DNA from: Ciona intestinalis
Taxonomy: Eukaryota > Chordata > Ascidiacea > Phlebobranchia > Cionidae
Length of the DNA: 64,000 nucleotides
Assembly: GCF_000224145.3 (NCBI RefSeq)
Contig: NC_020172.2
Coordinates: forward strand, 6,061,160 to 6,125,159
Direction: 5' to 3'
Positions within the stretch are counted from its first letter, which is position 1. Each line of letters opens with the position of its first letter. The notes beneath the pieces were generated by a model, which was not told where the DNA came from, ran no database searches, and saw only the letters and a program-made list of their open reading frames with translations. This document shows positions 1 through 10,700 of the stretch, one piece after another. Position numbers and translations under genes: made by a program.

Positions 1-505
1 TAATTAAAACAACAAAGAGAAGGGGATTAGCGACAAAACGACAGGAAAAGTGGAGAATATAATTATCAGAAAACTGTCACATAAAACCAAGTGACATATG
101 CTTACCCATGAGTTTAAGTCACTGAACTTTTCCATCCTTCTGGTTTTCTATGAAATAAAGTTTAATGTTGCTAATATTGAAAATTTATTTTATTATTTTC
201 CAATTAGTGTTGCACTCATTAGCTGCATAACATTGTGTCATAATATTGTTATTTTGCACTTTATTGTTATCTCATATTTTATTATTGTGATGTCATATAG
301 TATCATTGTGATGTCATATAGTATCATTGTTATTTTTAGCATCTTTTTCACATCAATAATTTTTAGAAGTTTCACGTTCAATTACACCCACTGTAGTAAT
401 GGTAGCTGTTTATTATAAATATATTATATTGTCTGGTTATTAACATTATCTTTAATTTTAGGTTTTTGTAAAAATAGGTTTAAATTTTTGACGTGGTAGG
501 TTACC
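1..505. other. upstream region of the BSDC1-like gene
   Basis: No gene is visible. Bases 1-60 are a piece of the dispersed repeat that recurs near 16440, 35745 and 62970 (ATTAAAACAACAAAGAGAAG core). Around 288-330 a 21-bp unit containing GTGATGTCATATAG is repeated twice. A T-rich tract ending in AG at 460-461 lies 44 bases before the chosen start codon. It could be the acceptor of a 5' UTR intron or a spliced-leader trans-splice site, since Ciona-type tunicates trans-splice many mRNAs. The 106-residue ORF at 98-418 is low-complexity AT-rich sequence without homology that I recognise. Confidence 0.5.
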
Positions 506-3478
506 ATGGCAACTAAGAGGTAAGACATGTTGTTTCTATGTTGAGTATATAATTTCTATGGTGTTTAATGTTTATATTTTTTTATGTTGAATATATTAGT
601 TTGAGAAGCCCCGAGACCTTACAATATTAAAGCAATAACTATTTATATATTATTTCCATGTTTAGCGAAGAAGAGGAAAAAGATGAATCAGCAAATTCTT
701 GGTGGGGTTCGTGGTATGACTCAGCAAAAAAAAAAGTAAGTAACATAGATGGTGGTCAGGAACACCTGTGTTATAACTGGTAACCACTGTTGTTGCCCGC
801 CATGTAATGATAGACTTGTACTTTTTATTTATATGTTATAAAGAATAAACCAAGAATATTTTCAGCTTGTTGAAACGAATGAGTTTATCGCTCGAGATTT
901 GAAGGAATTTACGCAAGTCGTTAAAGATGACACGTCAAAATTTGTCGCACAAACTGCTATTTCTATGAAAGACCAGCTAAACATAAAGGTAAATAGGATT
1001 TTTATGTTGACAAAGGTTAGCCGTTTTTTTTATGTTAACTTTTTGTTGGCAGAAATTTGTTTCCGATTATATTAGTTTAATGATAAATAACTTGCAATAA
1101 TGTTTTTATTGTAGGCAAACGTGGAAGAAGCATCGGAAGCCACGAAAGTCGTCGCGACCTCCATCAGTGGATTCCTGGGTAGCGTGGTTAAGCATGTGAC
1201 ACCGTCACCCCCGGATCAGGATGGTGGGTTTGTATGGGGGTGGTCGGGGGTTTTATGGTTCGCAGGGTGGTCAGGGGGGTTATATGGGGTAATGGGGGTT
1301 CCTGGGTATCGTTGTGAAACACTGCTCATGTTCACAGGAAAACAACAGTCGTTAAAACAGGGGGGTCTGGTCCTATTCGTAAAGTAGCCTTTGTTTAAAT
1401 TTTTGTACAAACTTTATTCAGAAAATGCCGATTCAACGATGTTCGTTGGAACACAATCTGGAATGAAAGTTATTTCACCGGCCGAGGTGAGATTTGAACC
1501 CGGTATTTTATTTTCCATTTGGCAAAACTTAATAAAAGTATATCAGATAAGCGATGGTATCACAAATATTTTGTCTTTATATTGGAGGAACCAAAAATGT
1601 TATGTTGCATTAACTGATTAACTATCGGATTTTTGTTATTGTATTCGAAGAAGTAAATAAAAATTATGTTTTTATTTTTATTCAGGCACGATTGTTCTCG
1701 ATACAAACCGACCCCGCTACTTATTGTAATGAACCTGATAGTGAGTATATGGTTATGGGAGGTTTAGTATATGGGACATGGGGTGACATTGTTTAAATAC
1801 AGCTACATTCAAAGCTGTTTAAACTGTGGTGCTACATATGATGTAAATAACTGTAACATCACTCGTATATTTTTACCAAGTATTTTATTGAGTGGCAACC
1901 ACCGCAGACACCCCCGAGTTCCACCAATGGTTGGAAACGTTCGAACTTTCCGAGAAAAAAGAAGAATTATCGCTGTTGATGTTGGATTATAAAGAGGTTT
2001 GTGATGTCATAATTATCACTGTGATGTCATAACCTATTGATTGGTCCATGAAATTTACCACTAAAACAATTGTTGTTTAATATGAAATCCATGAAATCCA
2101 CGGAAACATTTATCTTGTTGCGATAATGCGCGGTGAATTATTTGGAATATGCTTTGTCATGTAATTGTTTATTTGTCTGTTCCATTACAGTAGCGAAAAT
2201 TAAAACAAAATAACAGAATTTTGTTACAAAATGACAGTGTTTATTTTATTAAACATTAGTAAAGTCGAAATATCCCCCCCCACCCCCTAGGTCCGAACCT
2301 TATACACCCGATTGGTCCCCGATGCAGTATCTCATGTTGATTTCTGGCAACGATATTTCTACAAGAAGTATTGTTTGGATGAAGTATGTTGTTTCTATGT
2401 TTTGGCATAATATGATATCTATGTAATCACTAATATATGATATCTATGTAATCAGGCGGAGAAACGTCGTGCTCTGTTGGTCGAACGAGCAGCAAAAAAA
2501 GAAACCGAACTTTCGTGGGGAGATGATGGTGATGTCATAATTAATATAGTGATGTCATAATCAAAATATGTTTTTTTTAGACGATTATGATTGTGTTGAA
2601 TCTGATGTTGTCATGGTGATACCACCTGTTGTTAATGATGTCACTAAGGAAACTGATGATGTCACTAAGGAAACTGATGATGTCACTAAGGAAACTGATG
2701 ATGTCACTAAGGAAACTGATGATGTCATAGTTGAAGCTGATGATGTCACTACGAAAGTCACTGCTAATACTGATGATGTCATCAATAAAGTTGATGATGT
2801 CACCACTGATGATGTCACTGCCACAAATGAGAAATCATCTGAAGACAAGACAACCGATTGTGATGTAACAAAGGAAAAACAATCAGAATCTGACAAACTA
2901 TTAAAAGACAATGATGTCATAATTACTACTGATGATGTCACAAAAGAAGCTGATTGTTCTACAAAAGACAGCATTGTTACATCACAGACAGTAAAAGTTG
3001 ATTGTGATGTCATAAACAAGGAGAGTGATGCAACAGATGCGAAAACAAACGTTGAAACGAAAGGTAATCAACATTGTGATGTCATTATTATGTTTGCATA
3101 AGGTTGAATGAATGTAATTTATTTATTCTTGCTAGTAATCGTTTTTCTGTATACCAATAATTTAGACGACCCATTAGTGACCATTGGCTATGCGTTTTGC
3201 TGCAAGAAAAATTAAACAGAACACCTGTGTTATAACGATTGCCATTGCCTCACCACACAGATAAATTTCGATGAAACGCTTTTGTCCACAGCTCCAGTTT
3301 CAGAATCAACTAGCAATGAAAGTTCGGATTGGGAAAAAGAATTTGATCTTGAATTGAATGATAAAGATGAATTGTTACAAGATATTGGAGATGTATGATG
3401 TCATAATGGTGTGTGTTACATTTAATTAACATTGTTTCATTACAGGAGGAGATTGAGGGGTGGGACGAGTGGGAGTAA
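506..3478 (+). CDS. BSDC1: BSD domain-containing protein 1 (BSDC1-like), 12 exons
   Basis: Exons: 506-519, 666-735, 866-988, 1115-1223, 1422-1486, 1686-1740, 1908-1996, 2291-2383, 2456-2528, 2581-3063, 3292-3392, 3446-3478. They sum to 436 codons (435 residues), close to the roughly 430 of vertebrate BSDC1. The N-terminus reads MATKSEEEEKDE followed by SWWGSWYDSAKKK. The segment ETNEFIARDLKEF with DTSKFVAQT is the conserved N-terminal region of the family. A BSD domain at about residues 128-206 carries FHQWLETFELSEKKEELS and VSHVDFWQRYFYKKY. The C-terminus is acidic and ends DWEKEFDLELND...GWDEWE, a typical BSDC1 end. Exon 10 has expanded into DDVT/DDVI repeats (see the separate entry), which vertebrate proteins lack. 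Biochemical function is not well established; BSD domains occur in TFIIH p62 and synapse-associated proteins. The start was chosen because ATG at 506 is in a good context (ACCATGG) and joins in frame. Confidence 0.86.
2636..3055 (+). repeat. coding minisatellite, DDVTKET repeats in BSDC1 exon 10
   Basis: A 21-bp unit encoding DDVTKET is repeated four times almost perfectly from 2636. It is followed by degenerate copies (DDVIVEA, DDVTTKV, DDVINKV, DDVTTDDVT, CDVTKEK, NDVIITTDDVTKEA, CDVINKE) to about 3055. Every DDV/DV codon block is GATGTCA, the same core as the intronic TGATGTCATAAT element. The antisense strand is also open (2585-3019), a by-product of the repeat. Confidence 0.85.
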
Positions 3479-3889
3479 TTTCTTTGTTTCTTTCTTTATC
3501 TTTGGTGTGTACATTGTTGAGATTTTATATTTGCTGTTTATTGCTTTATATTATGCGCAAGAGGTTTATGGGCACCAGGTTGTGTTAGAAAATTATTTGA
3601 TAACGAAAATATTCTGTATTGGTGAGGTCAAACAGCGAGACACGCCCTGGGACTTAAGATTTCTACCACAGTTGTTCCATTACCACACTTTTACACATAA
3701 ATATTGGCATGGCTTAAAAATGCACAGAGTGTTGTTTATATATAGGGAACATTGTTTAAGCAAAGATATTTTTCTTATTTGTTAATTACAAGATTACTGT
3801 ATTAATATATCGGTGTTTCTCATAATAAGATCGCTTTCTGTCTTTATGAAACACATTAAAAGATTTTGTACAAAATGTTTGGTGTTAAA

Positions 3890-3895
3890 AATAAA
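3890..3895 (+). terminator. possible polyadenylation signal AATAAA for BSDC1
   Basis: AATAAA occurs about 410 bases after the BSDC1 stop codon and is followed by T/GT-rich sequence. The position is plausible but not unique in this AT-rich spacer. Confidence 0.4.
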
Positions 3896-4620
3896 ATTGT
3901 GTTGAGTATTAAGTATTCGTAAAATAATTTGTAAAACACGACGCGTTTGTCGAGTACCTTAACTTTTACTCCCCTAAATAAAAGTGACATCGCACGAACC
4001 GATGTGGCGATAAACGTTGGTTCCGCTTCACTGCATAAAGCTTTTCCAGAATTTTGGAAAAAAATTAAATTTTTGTTTTTCTGCAAAAACATCGAAAGTT
4101 TTGAAGTTTTAAGTAATTTAGCAAATATTTATTCTTAATATTGATATATATTGTCATTTACTTCATTATAGTTGTATATTTTCGCTTACTCCGCCGGAAA
4201 TAAGTAAAACTTTTATGTTTATTTATGTATGTGAAGTTGATTGACAGCTCAGCGAAAAGTTGCGAGTTACAGAATATTTATTTTATTCAATGTTCAAGTC
4301 ATTATAATGCGTTGGTATATTATGACGGGTTAATCTTGTTCAATAAAATAGCATTACCAGAATGTACGTTTTAACTTTTAATAAAATGTAAATTTGTGTA
4401 AAAAAAGAAATAAACTTCATGGAACACATTAGAACATGTTTATGATTATTTTGTTTTAATTCTGAAATTCTGAAAAAAAAGGTTTTGTTGCTTTTATTTG
4501 TAAATTAACTAAAGTAATAATTACAAATGACATGTGATGGTTTAAGAATAAGTTAAGTTGCGCAGATTGTGGAAAAAAACAAAATTCTCATTCCATCACC
4601 ACAATGTTCTACCTTGATAT

Positions 4621-4704
4621 TATTTGTTTGTTTTTTATATTTGATTTTTTTTATTCATATTTTGATATAAACCTTATTCCAGATGAGCCGTAGGTATTAA
4701 CAAG
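4621..4704 (+). promoter_or_regulatory. poly-T tract and AG acceptor just upstream of the start codon
   Basis: A long T-rich tract ends in TTATTCCAG at 4674-4682, 22 bases before ATG 4705. It is either the 3' end of a 5' UTR intron or an outron acceptor for spliced-leader trans-splicing, which is common in Ciona. A very short upstream ORF (ATGAGCCGTAGG..., 4683) precedes the main start. Confidence 0.4.
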
Positions 4705-7700
4705 ATGGCCGACGTTGATTATTATCAATCGGGGAATCCCCGTTACGATTCACGTGGTTACGACGATCGTTACCGCGGTAACCAACGCGATTCATGGAAC
4801 GAACGTGGTTACCATGACAACCAACCACAACAACAACAAGGTAACCATGGTTACGAACAACGAGGATACCAGGAACAATACACAACACCTCCCACTAGTG
4901 GGAGTAATTCCAACAACGAGCGATACGAACGACCAACGAATAATCAACGCGTGAGTTGTTTTAGTTGTTAGTTACAACTGCGCAAACTTTTCTTCCAATG
5001 AACATATATGTGTTGTTTTCATGAACACAACTGAATATGGGTTAAGATCTGGTGGGAAAACGTAGAGGACAAAAATAAAGTTTAATTAATTTTAATATAT
5101 AAGAGATATGTATATATTTCACCTGAATGGAACTATCAGTGTTTTATTCAAATAGATTCAATGTGACTTAATTTATATGTTAGGCTTGTTTTAACGACTC
5201 TTGTTTTGCTGCTAATTTCCTTTTCTTCATTGTTTTAATTAATTTGATCTTCGAGATCGTATTAAAGAGATAATCCATATATATATTTCTTATTTAGTTT
5301 ATTTATTTCTTGTATTTAAAGTTTTGAACCCAATTATTTCCACAGGATACTGACTACCAGGGAGGATATAGGAGGGAGGATGAAAGGTAATGTATTGATT
5401 TTACATGGTGGGCCATATGGGGTTGGTGAAGTGTATGCTGGGAATCAGACGTAGTAGAATTTATTTTAGGCGCCAAACCTGGGGTGGCAGGGTGGGCAGG
5501 CCAACCCCCAATTTCTACACTGCATTAATCAGTAAACATTACAACCAATAAGTTAGATTTGTTTCACAGGATTTTGTGTCTAACTATCCCTGCCTCCCCT
5601 GTGTTTATAAAGATTCTCCAATCTTCTTATCTTTAATTGTTTATTACTTTAAGAGCATTAAAAGATAATTCTATCATTTATAAAAGCTGAGCCCATTGAA
5701 CATTATCTATACATTATAAAGCATTGAAGCCTTATATAAAAGGTATGACAGCAGGAATGAATATCAACCACAATATGAACAACGTACAAACCAACAACCC
5801 AACAATGAACGTTGGAACTCCATAAATGAACAACCGAACTACAACGAGTATAACCAAACTAACTATAACCGAATGTATGATGACCAACGACCCCATAATG
5901 ACCCTTTGCCGCGACCTCATGACCCCCTGCCGAACCACACTCGTCCCTATGACGACCCACAGCCCCACAATGGCCCTCAATCCAACTACACGAGGCCCCA
6001 CGCCCCCCAACCCCACCCCACACACAGGGACGAAGGTTATAGGGAAAATGCAATACAACCAAAGCTGCTCGCTCAAACTGCTGTAAGTATATTTGGTGTT
6101 TTGCAACTATGTCTTAACTAATGATGCAACGATTTGTGTAAGATTTTAACTATAATTGCTGTATTGTTATGTTTATTATCATACACACAACAACAGCAAA
6201 AAGTTTAAAAACAAAGAAAATTGACAATGTAAACGTTTTGAAATATTGACTCAGTATAAACTATTTGTTATGAATTAAAAACCTGTTGTGTTTTCGTGGA
6301 CTCCGGGTAGACATTGTTTTTCCCTGGTGTTAAGGTAATGATCATTTTCATGAAATGTTAAAAAAGTGCAGAGTATCGGTATTAGAGACAAATGTTGATA
6401 TAACAATCCCCCACAGACACGCAACAACAACGGGATAGCTGTGTTTGGCATCGTGGCCAAGGTTGACCCCCCAGTACAAGGGAGACCCCCTCCTTCCACC
6501 CTTAATCCACAACCTTACTTGGGTGAAGGGGGGCCGGCATCAAGTCCCACCAGGGTGAGTTATAAAAAAAGATTAATTTTTATATCTAGGATTATAACGT
6601 CTCTGAATTTTACTATTTTAGAAAACAAGGTTCCCTATGTTTGGCATCTATAATTGTAACTGCATTTTAACAATATCACCCCAGATATAAATAAAATTTA
6701 TAATATATATACATGATTATTTGGTGATTTTTTTCTTGCTTCCTAACACACCCACCTTTTACGCAGACTCAACCCCTTACCCCTATTATGGAACACCCTT
6801 CTTCACCCCAACCTTACCCAGGGGGTTACCCACAACAGGGTAACGCGTATCACAACACGGACATCCCCAACAACAGGTATTATGAATGAACTTATTTGTA
6901 GGGGATTATTTTGGCGACTTTTAAAAATTCATTTACAGCCATGTAGTAACTCATAGAAACGGTGGCATGCGGTTTTCAATTGAGATATTTGGGAGGAATT
7001 ACGGCCATTTTATGGGAGGCACTTACGTCCACAATAGTAGCAGCATGGAGCCTTGAAACCATTGCCTCTTGCATTGTGACATCACAGATTCTAATTATTA
7101 CATTATTAATAGAAACAAAGACTCTGGTGGTTACCATGGTTACTCGGGTGTCACCGTTGCCTCTAGTGGTGGTTACCGTGACGATAGCAGTGGGTATGGT
7201 TCTGCTTCAACGCACACCGAACGATCGTACGACGGCCAGCGACCACTAGGAGGGGCTAAACCCAACCTAGCACAGAAACCAAGACTGCCACCGGGTGGTC
7301 AAAGGAGGACACCTAGTGGCCCAAGCTCGCCACCATGGCAACGGGAGTTCGGCGACAACAAACAGTTTGAATATCAACAACAGCAACGAAGTTATAACAA
7401 TGACAAACAAGAACAAAGCTACAACACTGAATCACAGCGGAATTTTCAACAAGATAATTACTCCCAACAACAAAGAAGTTATAATGATCAACAACAACAA
7501 CAACAACAACAACAGACTTATAATAATGAACCTCAGCAACAACGGCAAAGTTACAACAATAATGAACTACAACAACAGAAGTATCGGAACCAACCACAAG
7601 ATTACGGCAATGGTTATCAACAAAGTTACCAACAGGATAATTACCCACAACAACAACAACAACAACAACAACATAGCCACTGGACGCTCCAGAAACCGAA

Positions 7701-10700
7701 TGATAGCCACCATTATCGTTCGAATGAAGGCTCAGGGGTGGATAGTTCACAAATCAAGGTGATTTAACTTTATGGTTGGTTTGTTAGTTATTCAAGTAAA
7801 ATAGGCTATATATAAACTTTTTTGTCTTCCCCAGTCTAAAAATGTTAAGTAGTGATATGCTTGTCTCATTACACCATGCAAGTCTAAGTACAAGCTCTCG
7901 TACAACGAAACTGCGAATGGCTCATTAAAAAATAATAAAAAAAAATTATTCTTGGTGAATAAACTTTTTGTAAATATTATATTGTGCATGATAGCAACAG
8001 AATCTTTTAACAATAATATTTCCCTTTAAACGTTATTTCACCAAATCCCCACGTTATAAACACAGGGAGTTCGTGCCGTAAAGAACTTATTTGACAAACC
8101 CGGAGCCCCGGTACCCCTACCCCCAACCTCCATGAGTTATGGGGCTAATCGGTACAACAATGCACGGCCCGTACCGCCCCGACCCCGTGTGACCTCGGAT
8201 CGAGGGTCAATGTCGCCAACTAGTGGTCAAAGATACGGGGAGCAACAATTCCCTAGAAGGGGGTTTTCCCCGAACCAGGATTTACCACCAGGGGAAAATT
8301 CTAGGGGAGTCCCCAGAAGCCCTTTGGAGGATGGTAGGAGGGGATTCCCCAATGATAGGGGAATGCCGGTCGATAACAGAAGGGGATTTCCCCAGGATAG
8401 GGAACCAATTTATGACAACAAGGGGATTCACCAGGAGAGGGGGCAAGATGGAAACAGAGGGGGGCACAATGGTAATAGGGGTCACCGCGAAGATAAGGGG
8501 TTTAACCATGAAAGAGGGGGTTTACCCCAAGATCGGGGTCAAAATATTGACACTAGAAGGGTAATCCCCCAACAAAGGGGTCCAGGTGATGCGAGGGAAT
8601 TCCCCCAAGAAGTGGGGCCAATTAACGATGATAGGGGAATACCCAATGACAACAGAAGGGGATTTCCCAATGATCGGGGTCAAGATGGGGTTCGAGGGGG
8701 GTTCACCCAACAAAGGGGTCCCCCACAGCTTACCCCACCTATGGGTGAAGATGGGAGGGGTGGAATGGGGTTACCCCATTTACCCCCACCCCCCCAACAC
8801 AGCCAGAGTATGTACAACCTTGATATCCCACCAAGTAACGATGGAAGATTACGATCGAGTTATTCGGGCGACCACCTTAATAATCCAATGGTGGTTGGGA
8901 TCAAATACCCAAGCAAGCAACAAGGTATGTGGTATATAGCTATGTGGTGGTATAGTTAAGGGTATAAATAGCTATGTTATGGTGTTGTAATTTAGGTGGT
9001 GTATTACTGTATAGAAGTGGTTATCAAATTATTAATTAAATTTGTTTAAAATTCTGATTAAATTTGTTAATTAAAACAAAAAAGAGACGAAAATTGCAAT
9101 AAACGATAACCTTTAAAACAGGACTTTTTCAGGGTTGCATCAACCTTTACATTTTCAAATCGTAAAAGCAGTTCATCACTAAATATATTCTTAAATAATA
9201 CAAACCCACCTTTGGTTGCTGCAACCCCTGGAACTTGATCAAATCTACGCCATTATATTAACTTGTATATTCATGGTGTTTACGATAGTGAACCACGGGC
9301 CGTACCGGTTGGAGCATTATGAGGAACACACATTACCATGTAAATACACCGTAGATGATGATGAGTTAATTGAAAGCAAACTAAATGCATGCGAGTGATT
9401 AGTGTTTGGTTATATACAAACAATGCATGGAGGCATGAAGTTATAATCAATACACAGTTATAATTGTAATGTGAATGCTATATGGCCGTAGGCATATTAT
9501 TAAGTGGATGAACGTATTATGTTCCAATGCCTACTTATGTAAAGCATTTATGGTTGAAAACGTGACAAATTATTGTAATGTTGTGATGAAAGACATTAAA
9601 ATAATATCCTCCCATTGGCACCAAACCTGGGGTTCCAGAGTGGGCAGGCATATCTCTAATTTTCTACATTGCATTAATCAGTAAACATTACAACAATAAG
9701 TTAGATTTGTTTCACAGGATTGTGTGTCTAACTATCCCTGCCTCCCCTGTGTTTATAATAGTTTGGTGCCTATAAGCCTACTATAATGAAACACAAATAA
9801 ACATTGGATAGTTTTCTCTTATAACACCTTATATATAGCAGACAATACATAAATACATTACTATAGTGAAGGCTACAGCTGTCCGTTATAATGGCGTATT
9901 ATATTGCCATCATAATACATTGTGTGCCAACTGTGTTGTAACTTATAGACTTTGTGTTTTATTGTCCAACACTTAATCATGTTTGAAACAAGTTGCACCA
10001 AATAATGGTAGATTGTTTGAACTAATTTGTGCTTAATTGCTACTGACTATCTTTTCGAAAAAAACTTTCGTATTGAAAACCAGGGAAACTTAAACTGTTT
10101 TTGTGAGTAGTATGTACCAAGGCCATTCACATAGGAATAGGACACCATCATAACTTATTCAAGGACATGCGTGACATGCAGTTACTTCAACTAACCTATT
10201 TCATGTCATGCATACCCTGAATAAACCCCCAAAACGCTGATTAGGCGTCTATAACGACACCATTATATGTATTGTGTTTCATCTTACCCCACCATAATAT
10301 ACATTATATATAACAATATTTATATTTCCCCAGCCCCAGACTCCACCCAGCCCCCCCACCCATACAACCAACCTTCTCAACCCANNNNNNNNNNNNNNNN
10401 NNNNNNNNNNNNNNNNNNNNNNNNNNNNNNNNNNNNNNNNNNNNNNNNNNNNNNNNNNNNNNNNNNNNNNNNNNNNNNNNNNNNNNNNNNNNNNNNNNNN
10501 NNNNNNNNNNNNNNNNNNNNNNNNNNNNNNNNNNNNNNNNNNNNNNNNNNNNNNNNNNNNNNNNNNNNNNNNNNNNNNNNNNNNNNNNNNNNNNNNNNNN
10601 NNNNNNNNNNNNNNNNNNNNNNNNNNNNNNNNNNNNNNNNNNNNNNNNNNNNNNNNNNNNNNNNNNNNNNNNNNNNNNNNNNNNNNNNNNNNNNNNNNNN

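Larger units (their letters stand above)
3479..4704. other. BSDC1 3' UTR and intergenic spacer
   Basis: AT-rich sequence between two genes on the same strand. The 117-codon ORF that runs through 3432-3785 overlaps the last BSDC1 exon in another frame and has no recognisable family. A possible polyadenylation signal is listed separately. The remainder to 4620 shows no coding pattern, RNA gene or strong repeat. Confidence 0.6.

Noticed and set aside
2585-3019. 144-codon antisense ORF opposite BSDC1 exon 10
   Set aside because: Mirror of the GATGTCA coding repeat; no independent family similarity.
3432-3785. 117-codon ORF after BSDC1
   Set aside because: Overlaps the last BSDC1 exon in a different frame and continues in AT-rich 3' UTR; hydrophobic composition reflects T-richness.
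6962-7112. Extension of the 7113 exon upstream to 7069 (MHCDITDSNYYIINR)
   Set aside because: The acceptor at 7087 would break the phase left by exon 6767-6876; the acceptor at 7112 (TATTAATAG) keeps it.
9216-9398. ORF with a hydrophobic stretch (YAIILTCIFMVFTIV) suggesting a membrane protein
   Set aside because: The hydrophobic part lies upstream of the only usable acceptor and has no ATG at its start; only the part from 9289 can be spliced in.
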